Assembly (NCBI RefSeq): GCF_028994775.1
Contig: NZ_JAJQMN010000005.1
Location: forward strand, 124,001 to 188,000
DNA from: Promicromonospora iranensis
Lineage (GTDB): Bacteria; Actinomycetota; Actinomycetes; Actinomycetales; Cellulomonadaceae
Direction of reading: 5' to 3'
DNA: 64,000 nucleotides
The notes beneath the pieces were generated by a model. That model was not told where the DNA came from. It searched no databases and saw only the letters and a list, made by a program, of their open reading frames with translations. The position numbers were made by a program, and so were the translations under genes. The first letter of the stretch is position 1. Each line of letters begins with the position of its first letter. Below are positions 33,919 to 43,500 of the stretch, one piece after another.

Positions 33919-33979
33919 GTTGAGTGCTGGGTATTTGCGCCGTAAGCACCTCTCGGGCAACAAATACCCAGCACTCAAC
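33919..33979 (+). other. 19-bp-stem hairpin between binding protein and permease genes
   Basis: Arms 33919-33937 and 33961-33979 are perfect 19-bp complements with a 23-nt loop. It follows the binding-protein stop by 13 bp and precedes the permease start by 24 bp. Position and strength suit an intercistronic processing or attenuation element that lets the binding protein exceed the permeases, as in malE-malF. No U-tract. Confidence 0.65.
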
Positions 33980-34002
33980 TTGAAAGACTTGAGGACGCTT
34001 TG

Positions 34003-34968
34003 ATGACCACCACCGAGGCGCCGGCCACGGCGGGCGCACCACCGGGCGCCGACCGGCAGCCGCCGACACCGCGCCGCAGGCGCGGCCCCGCGGTCTCCCA
34101 GTGGGCCGCCGTCGGCTTCGCCGCGCCGCTGCTCGTGTACCTGATCCTCTTCTACGTCTACCCGCTGTGGCGCAACATCGACCTCAGCGTGCACGACTAC
34201 ACGATCCGCGCGTTCGTCCAGGGCAACGCCGAGTTCGTCGGGTTCGAGAAGTACGCCGAGGTGTTCAGCTCGTCGACGTTCCCGACGGCACTGTGGAACA
34301 CCGCGGTCTTCACCGTCGTCTCCATCGTGTTCCAGTACGCGATCGGCCTGGCGCTGGCGGTGTTCTTCCGCTCGGGGTTCCGGTTGTCCGGCCTGCTGCG
34401 GGCGATGTTCCTCGTGCCGTGGCTGCTGCCGCTCATCGTGTCGGCGTCGACCTGGTCGTGGATGCTCAACAGCGACAACGGCATCGTGAACTCGGTGCTC
34501 GCGGCGTTCGGCGCGGAGCAGATCAACTGGCTCACCTCCCCGGACACCGCCCTCCTGTCGGTGACGATCGCGAACATCTGGCTGGGCATCCCGTTCAACC
34601 TCGTGATCCTGTACTCCGGGCTGCAGAACATCCCGGGCGAGGTGTACGAGGCGGCATCGCTCGACGGCGCCGGCCCGTGGAAGCAGTTCTGGAGCATCAC
34701 GTTCCCGCTGCTGCGCCCGGTGTCCGCCATCACGCTCCTGCTCGGGCTGATCTACACGCTGAAGGTCGTGGACGTCATCTGGATCATGACCACCGGCGGG
34801 CCCGGCGACGCGTCGACGACGCTCGCCATCTGGTCCTACCGGGAGGCCTTCGGGACCGGCCAGCCGGACTTCTCGCCCGCCGCCGCGGTCGGCAACCTGC
34901 TCATCCTCATCGCCCTCGTCTTCGGATTCCTGCACCTGCAGCTCCAGCGCCGTCAGGAGGACTCATGA
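34003..34968 (+). CDS. Sugar ABC transporter permease (MalF type)
   Basis: 321 aa; ATG 34003 is preferred to the TTG one codon upstream, with GAGGAC nearby. Six membrane segments from about residue 36; the EAA cytoplasmic loop reads Y-E-A-A-S-L-D-G-A-G-P-W-K-Q-F-W near 224-239. The N-terminus is a Pro/Arg-rich cytoplasmic tail. It pairs with the next permease, which starts in an ATGA overlap with its stop. Confidence 0.93.
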   Translation: MTTTEAPATAGAPPGADRQPPTPRRRRGPAVSQWAAVGFAAPLLVYLILFYVYPLWRNIDLSVHDYTIRAFVQGNAEFVGFEKYAEVFSSSTFPTALWNTAVFTVVSIVFQYAIGLALAVFFRSGFRLSGLLRAMFLVPWLLPLIVSASTWSWMLNSDNGIVNSVLAAFGAEQINWLTSPDTALLSVTIANIWLGIPFNLVILYSGLQNIPGEVYEAASLDGAGPWKQFWSITFPLLRPVSAITLLLGLIYTLKVVDVIWIMTTGGPGDASTTLAIWSYREAFGTGQPDFSPAAAVGNLLILIALVFGFLHLQLQRRQEDS

Positions 34969-35795
34969 CCGGCCGTCGTCTCGCGCAGAAGCCGTGGTGG
35001 AAGACCGCCCTCGGCCTCGTCCTCACCGCCTTCATGCTGTTCCCCGTCTACTGGATGGTGAACGTCTCGCTCACGCAGACCAGCGACCTGCGGTCGGACC
35101 CGCCGCACTGGTTCCCTCTGCACCCCACGTTCGAGGGGTACACGGCCGTGTTCCAGCAGCAGCTCCCGGCTCTCGGGACGAGCCTGCTGGTCGGGCTCGG
35201 CTGCGTGGCGCTCACCGTCGTGATCGCCGCACCGGCGGGGTACGCGCTCGCGCTGCTCAACCTGCGTGGCGGGCGCACGCTGAACTTCCTGCTGCTGGTC
35301 GCGCAGATGATCCCGGCGGTGGTCATGGCCATGGGGTTCTACGCGGTCTACAACAGCCTGGGCCTGCTCAACACCGTCGGCGGCCTGATCATCGCCGACT
35401 CGACGGTCGCCGTGCCGTTCGGCGTACTGCTGTACACCGCGTTCATGTCGGGCATCCCGCGCGAGCTGCTGCAGGCCGCGCGCGTGGACGGGGCGGGCGC
35501 CTGGCGCACGTTCCGGTCCGTGGTGCTGCCGGTGAGCCGCAACTCCACGCTCACGGTCTCGCTGTTCGCCTTCCTGTGGGCATGGTCGGACTTCATCTTC
35601 GCGTCGACCCTGAACCGCAACGGCGAGCTCATCCCGATCACGCTCGGCATCTACAACTACATCGGCAACAACACGACGCAGTGGAACGCCATCATGGCGA
35701 CCGCCGTCGTCGCGTCGGTGCCCGCGGCGATCCTGCTGGTCGTGGCGCAGCGCTACGTGGCGGCGGGCGTCACGGCCGGTGCGGTCAAGGACTGA
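34965..35795 (+). CDS. Sugar ABC transporter permease (MalG type)
   Basis: 276 aa, ATG 34965 coupled by a 4-bp overlap, with AGGAGG upstream. Six membrane segments; EAA loop L-L-Q-A-A-R-V-D-G-A-G-A-W-R-T-F near 168-183; C-terminus A-G-V-T-A-G-A-V-K-D, the typical end of MalG-type permeases. It forms the membrane channel with the preceding gene product. Confidence 0.93.
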   Translation: MTGRRLAQKPWWKTALGLVLTAFMLFPVYWMVNVSLTQTSDLRSDPPHWFPLHPTFEGYTAVFQQQLPALGTSLLVGLGCVALTVVIAAPAGYALALLNLRGGRTLNFLLLVAQMIPAVVMAMGFYAVYNSLGLLNTVGGLIIADSTVAVPFGVLLYTAFMSGIPRELLQAARVDGAGAWRTFRSVVLPVSRNSTLTVSLFAFLWAWSDFIFASTLNRNGELIPITLGIYNYIGNNTTQWNAIMATAVVASVPAAILLVVAQRYVAAGVTAGAVKD

Positions 35796-35852
35796 CGCAC
35801 CGACTGACGTGCACCGACTGACGCCGATGGACCAGAGAGACGAAGGAAACCT

Positions 35853-37985
35853 GTGACACAGCACCACTCGACGCGCACGACCGCGTCGCAGCGCCAGGCG
35901 GCCCGGGCGCGCCCGGTCGTGCCGCGCGGCCCGCGCCGCGGTCTCGGCGTCGGCGAGCTGCGGCTCGACGGCGGATTCTGGGGCGCGCTCCAGGAGACGA
36001 ACGCGCGCGCCACGCTGCAGCACTGCCTGGACTGGATGGAGCAGCTCGGCTGGATCGGCAACTTCGACCGGGTCGCCGAGGGCACCACGGGCGGGGGACG
36101 GCCGGGCTGGCAGTTCTCCGACTCCGAGGTCTACAAGCTGCTGGAGGCGCTGGCCTGGGAGCACGGCCGCACGGGCGACCCGGCGGTCGATGCGCTCCTG
36201 CGCAAGGTGGTGGACCGGGTGGCCGCCGCGCAGGACGAGGACGGCTACCTCAACACATGCTTCGGCCACGCCGGACAGGCCGGCCGGTACAGCGACCTCT
36301 CGACGGGCCACGAGCTGTACTGCACCGGCCACCTGCTGCAGGCGGCGGTCGCACGGGTGCGGACCACGGGCACGCCCGGGGGCACGGACGAGGACCTCCT
36401 GGTCGAGGTCGCCCGCCGCGCCGCCGACCACGTGTGCCGCGAGTTCGGCGCCGACGGCCGGGGCGGCGACGGCCGGGACGGCATCTGCGGCCATCCCGAG
36501 ATCGAGCTCGGCCTCGCCGAGCTCGGCCGCGCGCTCGACGAGCCCCGCTACACCGAGCAGGCCCGGCTCTTCGTCGAGCGCCGCGGGCACGGCACGCTCG
36601 CGCCGATCGCGCTGCTCAGCCCCGCGTACTTCCAGGACGACGTACCGGTGCGCGACGCCGACGTCTGGCGCGGCCACGCCGTGCGCGCCCTGTACCTCGC
36701 GGCCGGTGCGGTCGACGTCGCCGTGGACACGCAGGACGCCGGCCTGCGCGCCGCCGTCGAACGGCAGTGGGCGCGCTCCGTGGAGCGCCGCACCTACCTC
36801 ACCGGCGGCATGGGCTCGCGGCACCAGGACGAGGGTTTCGGCGACGACTGGGAGCTGCCGCCCGACCGTGCGTACTGCGAGACCTGTGCCGGGGTCGCCT
36901 CGGTCATGGTCTCGTGGCGCCTCCTGCTCGCCACGGGCGACGTCCGCTACGCCGATCTCATCGAGCGCACGCTCTACAACGTGGTGGCGACCTCGCCCCG
37001 GACCGACGGGCGCGCGTTCTTCTACGCCAACCCGCTGCAGCAGCGCGAGCCCGGCGCCGACGTGCGGCCCGACGCCGTCAACCCGCGCGCCGAGGGCGGG
37101 GTGCGAGCGCCGTGGTTCGACGTGTCGTGCTGCCCGACCAACGTGGCACGCACGCTCGCCTCGTGGCAGGCGTACGCGGCGTTCGTCGAGGAGCCGCCCG
37201 AGGGTTTGTCCGATGGTGCGCGCGAGGCGGTGTCCGACGGCGGCGTCGTCGTGTCGCTCGCCCAGTACGCCGCGGGTGAGCTGCGTGTGGCGCTGGACCG
37301 CTCCTCGGCAGGCTCGGCGCCGGACGGCGAGCTCGTCCTGCGGGTGACCACCGAGTACCCGCACGACGGTCGCATCCGCGTCGAGGTCACCGCCGTCCCA
37401 GAGCGGCCGGTCACCCTGCGGCTGCGCGTACCGCACTGGGCCGACGGCGCCACGCTCACCGGCCCGGACGGCTCCACCACCGCCGTCCGACCGGGCTGGG
37501 TGACGGCCGGCGCCGCGGGGACTGATGCTGCCGGCACCGACGCCGGGGTGAGCGCCGCACTCGCCGTGGGCGACGTCGTCACGCTCGATCTGCCCGTCGA
37601 CCCCCGTCTGACCTGGCCCGACCCGCGGGTCGACGCCGTGCGCGGGACCGCGGCCGTCGAGCGCGGCCCGCTCGTGCTCGCGCTGGAGTCGGTGGACCTG
37701 CCCGACGGTGTGCAGCTCGACCAGGTGCGTCTCGATGCCGGGGTCGCGCCCCGTGCGCAGGGCGACGGCGCGGTGGTCCGCGCCGTCACCGTGCCCCTGC
37801 TCGAGGGCGGGGCGGGCACCCCGCCGTTCGGCTCCGGCGGTCCGGGAAGCGCCTTCGCGCCGACGCCCGACGCCGGTGCACCCGCGTTCGACCTGACCCT
37901 GGTGCCCTACCACCGCTGGGCCGAGCGCGGCCCGTCGACCATGCGCGTCTTTGTTCCGACGGCCCGACACGAGGAGACCCGATGA
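35853..37985 (+). CDS. GH127 family beta-L-arabinofuranosidase
   Basis: 710 aa from GTG 35853, GAAGGAAA upstream. GH127 (DUF1680) (alpha/alpha)6 barrel with the family's Cys nucleophile and Zn site: E327 in D-E-G-F-G (acid/base), E343 and C345 in C-E-T-C-A-G, and C426-C427 in V-S-C-C-P-T-N, the same spacing as E322, E338, C340, C417 and C418 of HypBA1. It removes beta-linked L-arabinofuranose, for instance from hydroxyproline-linked arabinosides, inside the cell after import. A beta-sandwich tail with Ala/Gly-rich insertions follows from about 560. The GH31 gene starts in an ATGA overlap. Confidence 0.93.
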   Translation: MTQHHSTRTTASQRQAARARPVVPRGPRRGLGVGELRLDGGFWGALQETNARATLQHCLDWMEQLGWIGNFDRVAEGTTGGGRPGWQFSDSEVYKLLEALAWEHGRTGDPAVDALLRKVVDRVAAAQDEDGYLNTCFGHAGQAGRYSDLSTGHELYCTGHLLQAAVARVRTTGTPGGTDEDLLVEVARRAADHVCREFGADGRGGDGRDGICGHPEIELGLAELGRALDEPRYTEQARLFVERRGHGTLAPIALLSPAYFQDDVPVRDADVWRGHAVRALYLAAGAVDVAVDTQDAGLRAAVERQWARSVERRTYLTGGMGSRHQDEGFGDDWELPPDRAYCETCAGVASVMVSWRLLLATGDVRYADLIERTLYNVVATSPRTDGRAFFYANPLQQREPGADVRPDAVNPRAEGGVRAPWFDVSCCPTNVARTLASWQAYAAFVEEPPEGLSDGAREAVSDGGVVVSLAQYAAGELRVALDRSSAGSAPDGELVLRVTTEYPHDGRIRVEVTAVPERPVTLRLRVPHWADGATLTGPDGSTTAVRPGWVTAGAAGTDAAGTDAGVSAALAVGDVVTLDLPVDPRLTWPDPRVDAVRGTAAVERGPLVLALESVDLPDGVQLDQVRLDAGVAPRAQGDGAVVRAVTVPLLEGGAGTPPFGSGGPGSAFAPTPDAGAPAFDLTLVPYHRWAERGPSTMRVFVPTARHEETR

Positions 37986-40153
37986 CCGACCCCACCACGC
38001 CGGGCACACCGGCCCCCGCGACGGACGCCGTCGACTCGCCGGTCCGCGCGGACGGCGCCCGCCTGACCTGGCGGAGCGGCGGCGAGACCCTGGTGGTCGA
38101 GCCGTGGGGCCGGGACAGCGTGCGCGTGCGCGCGACCGTCCTGGGCGACGTCGAGGACACCGACTGGGCGCTCCTGCCGCCCGCCGTCGCGGACGGCGTC
38201 GCCCACGACGCCCCGCGCGTCGAGCTCCGGGCCGACGGCGCGACCCTCGTCAACGGCGGCATCCGGGTCGAGCTCACCACCAGCACGGGGTTCAGCGAGA
38301 TCGTCGGCTACGAGGTGTCGCACTGCGACCTGGCCTTCTACGACGCCGACGGCCGGCTGCTGCTGCGCGAGCTCGACCGCGGCGGCTCCCTCCAGCTGCG
38401 CGCCCGGAACTTCCGCCCGCGGCTCGGCGACGACGGGCACACGCTCACGGCGTCGTTCGAGTCGGACCCGGACGAGAAGCTGTACGGGATGGGCCAGTAC
38501 CAGCAGCACGTGCTGGACCTCAAGGGCTCCACGTTCGAGCTGGCGCACCGCAACTCCCAGGCCAGCGTGCCGTTCGTCATGTCGAGCGGTGGGTACGGGT
38601 TCCTCTGGCACGACCCGGCGATCGGGCGGGCGACGTTCGCGCGCAACCGCACCGAGTGGCATGCCGAGTCGACCAAGCAGCTCGACTACTGGGTGACCGC
38701 TGGGCGCACCCCCGCGGACATCTCGCGGGCCTACGCCGAGGCGACGGGGCACGCCCCGATGATGCCGGAGCGCGGGCTCGGCTTCTGGCAGTGCAAGCTG
38801 CGCTACTGGAACCAGGAGCAGCTCCTGGAGGTGGCACGCGAGCACCACCGGCGCGGGCTGCCGCTCGACGTCATCGTCGCGGACTTCTTCCACTGGCCGA
38901 AGATGGGCGACTACCGGTTCGAGGACGAGTTCTGGCCGGACCCGACGGCGATGGTCGACGAGCTGAAGGAGCTCGGTGCCGAGCTCATGGTCTCCGTCTG
39001 GCCGCAGGTGTCGCTCGAGTCCGAGAACGACTCGTACCTGCGCCGGAACAACCTGCTGGTGCGCGCCGACCGCGGGCTCGACGTCCACATGTCGTTCCAG
39101 GGCCCGAGCACCTTCCTCGACGTGACCAACCCCGAGACCCGGCGCTGGCTCTGGGAGACCTGCCGGCGCAACTACGGCTCCCACGGGATCCGCACGTTCT
39201 GGCTGGACGAGGCCGAGCCCGAGTACGGCGTCTACGACTACGACGCCTTCCGGTACCACCTCGGCCCGGCCCTGCGCGTGGGCAACGTGTACCCGCAGGC
39301 GTTCGCGCGCGCCTTCTACGAGGGCCAGGTCGCCGACGGCGAGAGCGAGGTCGTCAACCTGGTCCGCTGCGCGTGGGCGGGCAGCCAGCGGTACGGCGCG
39401 CTCGTCTGGTCGGGCGACATCTCCTCGACGTTCGAGGACCTGGCCCGCCAGGTCACCGCGGGCATCCACATGGGCGTCGCGGGCATCCCGTGGTTCACCA
39501 CCGACATCGGCGGCTTCCACCGGGGCGACGTCACCGACCCCGCGTTCCACGAGCTGCTCGTGCGGTGGTTCCAGTTCGGCGCGTTCAGCCCCGTGATGCG
39601 GCTGCACGGCGACCGGCTGCCCCGCCAGGACGTCGCCGCCGCCGACGGTTCGCCCCGCCTGCCCTCGGGCGGGCCCAACGAGCTGTGGAGCTTCGGGGAG
39701 GAGGTGTACGGCGTGCTGGAACGCTACGTCCATCTGCGCGAGACCCTGCGCGACTACGTGCGCGACGCCATGCGCGCCGCGCACACCGACGGCCAGCCGG
39801 TCATGCGCGGCCTGTTCCACGACTTCCCCGGTGACGCGCGAGCGTGGGACGTCGACGACCAGTTCCTGCTCGGCCCGGACGTCCTGGTCGCGCCCGTCCT
39901 CGCGGCAGGCGTGCGCGAGCGCGACGTCTACCTCCCCGCCGGCGCCCGCTGGACCGACGCCGCCACCGGCCAGGTGCACGACGGCGGCACCACCGTGCGC
40001 GCCGCCGCCCCGCTCGACGTCGTGCCGGTGTTCCTGCGCGACGGCGCGCTGCCGCAGGTGGTCGGCCGCACGACGGGGCGGGTGGCCGGGCACGTGGTGC
40101 CGGGTGCGCCCGCCGGCGGGTCGGTGGCGCCTGGTCCGGTGGTTGGATCTTGA
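37982..40153 (+). CDS. GH31 family alpha-glycosidase
   Basis: 723 aa, ATG overlapping the GH127 stop by 4 bp. N-terminal beta domain (to about 250), then the GH31 barrel: P-E-R-G-L-G-F-W-Q-C-K-L-R-Y near 258, nucleophile D409 in F-W-L-D-E-A-E-P-E, acid/base D479 in W-S-G-D-I-S, and A-G-I-P-W-F-T-T-D-I-G-G-F. No signal peptide. Members of this branch include alpha-xylosidases and alpha-glucosidases; in this operon it may trim xylose or another alpha-linked sugar from imported oligosaccharides. The last 20 residues are Gly/Ala/Pro-rich. Exact specificity not determinable. Confidence 0.92.
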   Translation: MTDPTTPGTPAPATDAVDSPVRADGARLTWRSGGETLVVEPWGRDSVRVRATVLGDVEDTDWALLPPAVADGVAHDAPRVELRADGATLVNGGIRVELTTSTGFSEIVGYEVSHCDLAFYDADGRLLLRELDRGGSLQLRARNFRPRLGDDGHTLTASFESDPDEKLYGMGQYQQHVLDLKGSTFELAHRNSQASVPFVMSSGGYGFLWHDPAIGRATFARNRTEWHAESTKQLDYWVTAGRTPADISRAYAEATGHAPMMPERGLGFWQCKLRYWNQEQLLEVAREHHRRGLPLDVIVADFFHWPKMGDYRFEDEFWPDPTAMVDELKELGAELMVSVWPQVSLESENDSYLRRNNLLVRADRGLDVHMSFQGPSTFLDVTNPETRRWLWETCRRNYGSHGIRTFWLDEAEPEYGVYDYDAFRYHLGPALRVGNVYPQAFARAFYEGQVADGESEVVNLVRCAWAGSQRYGALVWSGDISSTFEDLARQVTAGIHMGVAGIPWFTTDIGGFHRGDVTDPAFHELLVRWFQFGAFSPVMRLHGDRLPRQDVAAADGSPRLPSGGPNELWSFGEEVYGVLERYVHLRETLRDYVRDAMRAAHTDGQPVMRGLFHDFPGDARAWDVDDQFLLGPDVLVAPVLAAGVRERDVYLPAGARWTDAATGQVHDGGTTVRAAAPLDVVPVFLRDGALPQVVGRTTGRVAGHVVPGAPAGGSVAPGPVVGS

Positions 40154-40239
40154 TGCCGACCACCGACCCGGCGGGAGAGCCGCGGCGGACTGCCCACGTC
40201 GGGGCTCAGCTGCCAGAGTGCCCTCAGGCTGCGCATCGT

Positions 40240-40251
40240 CGAACCGGTTCG
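40240..40251. promoter_or_regulatory. Third GAACCGGTTC LacI operator
   Basis: CGAACCGGTTCG flanked by GT and CC, like the site at 31434. It lies 90 bp after the GH31 stop and 250 bp upstream of the secreted multidomain enzyme. A convincing -10 box next to it is lacking. It links the 40503 gene to the same regulon, or acts as an auxiliary operator. Confidence 0.7.
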
Positions 40252-40336
40252 CCTGGCCGCGGTTCGACAGGCTCCACCGCACGGTCGGTCACGCGCCTGT
40301 CTCGCTCGGTTCGGTCACATGCACCGCGTCAGATCT

Positions 40337-40402
40337 GAGATCGGTCGGTTGCTCTGAGATCGGTCGGTTGAAGGACCGATCTCAGAGCAAGGGACCGATC
40401 TC
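40337..40402. repeat. Large hairpin made of 19-bp tandem units (member 1)
   Basis: Arms 40337-40365 and 40374-40402 pair over 29 nt with two mismatches around an 8-nt loop. Each arm consists of about one and a half copies of a 19-bp unit (left CTGAGATCGGTCGGTTGCT, right its complement-like GGACCGATCTCAGAGCAAG). The remaining sequence of 40154-40502 contains only the operator at 40240 and a REP-like GGTTCGACAGGCTC at 40260. It may terminate the GH31 operon. Confidence 0.75.
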
Positions 40403-40502
40403 GACCAGTCACGCCAGGTCACGCCAGTCGCTCGGAGCGACCGAGCCCTGTTTTTCCTCTGAACCCCGTTCCACCCCACGATGAGAAGGAAGGCACTCAA
40501 CG

Positions 40503-43500
40503 ATGAGCACAACACCTTCAGCGAGCGGCGATCCGCGTAGCGGACCAGCACGTTCCGGAGCAGCACCCTCCGGACCCGCACACCCCGGACCAGCTCCACA
40601 CGGACCAGCTCCACACGGACCCGCACCGCGCAGGCCTCGGCGCACCGCCGTGGCGGCGCTCGCGGTCCTGGCGCTCGCCGGGAGCACGGCGGGGGCGGCA
40701 CTCGCCGCGCCGGCCACCGCGAGCACCGGCCTGGCGACCGACACGAACGCGGCCCAGGAGCTGCCCGCGCCGCACCTGCACTACACGATGGACGACGTCG
40801 CGGGCGCCGTCGTGCCCGATGCCTCCGGGAACGGGCTGGACGGCGCGATCTCCGGCACCACCGGCCTGGTCGACGTAGAGGGCGGCGGCACGGCGCTCGA
40901 CCTGCCCGGCGGGACCGGCGGCGGTTACGTGACGATCCCGCGCGGTGCTCTGGAGGGCGCCACCGACGTCACCGTGTCGGCGCGCGTCCGCTGGGACGGC
41001 ACGGGCGGGGCGTGGCAGCGGGTCTTCGACCTCGGCACGGACACCACGCGCTACCTGTTCGCGACGCCGTCGAACGGCGACGGGCGCCTGCGCACCGCGC
41101 TGACGACGAACGGTGGCGGCGGCGAGGCGCAGAACAGCGGCTACAGCCCGCTGCGCGCCGGCGACTGGGTGACGCTCACGGTCACGCTCGACGCGGAGGC
41201 GGACCGGCTCACCACCTATCTCGACGGCGTGGCCGTCGGCACCGCCCGGTCGACCGTGGCGGCCGGTGACCTGCTCACGTCCGCCGCGCAGTCCGCCGGG
41301 TACCTCGGCAGGTCGTTCTACCCGGACCCGCTCCTGGACGGTGCGATCGACGACTTCCGCGTGTATCGGGCCGCGCTGAGCACCGAGCAGGTGGCCGAGC
41401 TCGTGGAGGAGCGGCCGGAACTGGTGGAGCTCACCAGGAAGACCTTCGAGGTGCGCACGACGATCGCGGCGGCGCCTGATCTCCCGGCTGCGGTACGTGC
41501 CTCGTTCACGGACGGCTACGACCGTGACGTCCCGGTGGTCTGGGACGAGATCGACCCGGCGCAGTACGCGCAGCCGGGGGACTTCACCGTCTCGGGTGAC
41601 GCGGCGGGCACTCCGGTGACCGCGACCGTCACCGTGCACCGGGGCGAGCTTCGGGTCGACCTCGGCGCGGAGACCGGGTCGTTCCACGGCGGGGCGTCCG
41701 GCACGCTGTACGGGCTCTACGGCGACGGGCTGCCGAGCGACAACCTCATCGAGGGCATGGGGATCCGGACCGTCTCGACCAAGGCACAGGACGGGCCGCA
41801 GCACCCGGGCGCCGACGCGCTCGAGGTGGTCCGGCCGCTCGCCGACGCCACCGACGGGGACGTCTACATCTACATGACCGACATCCACCGCGGCTTCCCG
41901 TACGAGTGGCCGGGCGACACGCCCGCGGAGAAGCTCGACGGCTTCGTGGAGAAGATAGGCACCCAGGTCGACCAGGTGCTCGAGATGCCGGCCGAGTACC
42001 AGGACAACGTCGTCTTCGTGCCGTTCAACGAGCCGGAGGGCAACATGTTCGGCACGGGCCGGTGGAGCTACGACGGCACGTCGTGGCTCGACGACCCCAC
42101 GGACTACTTTGCTGCCTGGGACCGGGTCCACGCGCTCATCAAGGAGCGCATGCCCGACGCGCGGATCGCCGGCCCGAACACCAGCATCCTGTACGGCCAG
42201 GTCAAGGGCTTCCTCGAGCACACGGTCGAGGCCGGGACCGTCCCGGAGATCATCACCTGGCACGAGCTGTCACACCCGGAGAAGATCCGCGAGTCCGTGG
42301 CGACCTACCGTGACTGGGAGGCCGAGGTCTTCGCCGGTACGGAGCTGGCGGGCACCGAGCTGCCGATCAACATCAACGAGTACGCGTTCAACTACCACAC
42401 CTCGGTTCCCGGCCAGATGATCCAGTGGATCTCGGCCATCGAGGACTCCAAGGTCGACGCCGACATCGCGTACTGGAACATCGACGGCAACCTCTCCGAC
42501 TCCGCCGTCCAGTCCGACCGCGGCAACGGGCAGTGGTGGCTGTTCAACGCGTACGCCCAGATGAGCGGGAACACCGTCAAGGTCACGCCGCCGTTCCCCG
42601 GCGAGAACTACACGCTGCAGGGCGTCTCTGCCCTGGACACCGGGCGCGCGCTGTCGCGCACCATCATCGGCGGGGCCGACGGCGCCGCCCCGGTCGAGCT
42701 CGTCAACGTGCCCGACGCGGTGTTCGGCGAGGACGTGCGCGTCACGGTGCGCGAGATCTCCTGGACCGGCCAGCTGGGCGACTCCGCGCAGCCGCGCCAC
42801 ATCGCCGAGACCACCATGCCGGTCACCGACGGGAAGGTGGTCGTCGACTTCGACGGCGAGTCGCTGCCGCTGCTGCGCGAGTCGTCGGCGTACGAGATCG
42901 TCGTGACGCCCGCGGGCGCCGGTGAGGCCACGAGCAGCGCCCCGACGCTCTGGGACGGCAGCTACGAGGCGGAGGACGCCACCTACACCGGGTCGGGCTA
43001 CAGCCTGAACGGGCCCGAGGGCTCGCCGGCCGACGTGGGCAAGTTCTACACCTCCGGCGGGTACGACGTCGGCGGTCTGCGCACCGGCTCCGACGGCGTC
43101 CTCGACTTCGAGGTCACGGTGCCCGAGGACGGCACCTACGACCTGTCGGTCTTCGCCAACAGCCTCAACACGTTCGACGCCGTGGCGGAGCAGGGTCCGA
43201 CCAACGTGTTCGTGCGGGTCGACGGCGCCGCGGAGCAGGAGCTGCACCTGCCGCTCGGCTACAAGTGGGTGGTCTGGGACCACGCTGACACGGAGGTCGA
43301 GCTCACGGCAGGCACGCACACCATCTCGCTCGCCGCGCGGAGCCTCGACGGCAGCCGCACCACCATGGGCGACGCGATCCTCGACCGGATCACCCTGGCC
43401 CTGCCGAACCCGGACGCCGGGACCGCCGTGTACGAGGCGGAGCACGCGACCCTGGACGGCGGACAGACGCTGTACGCGGCGCCCGACGGCGTCGACCCGG

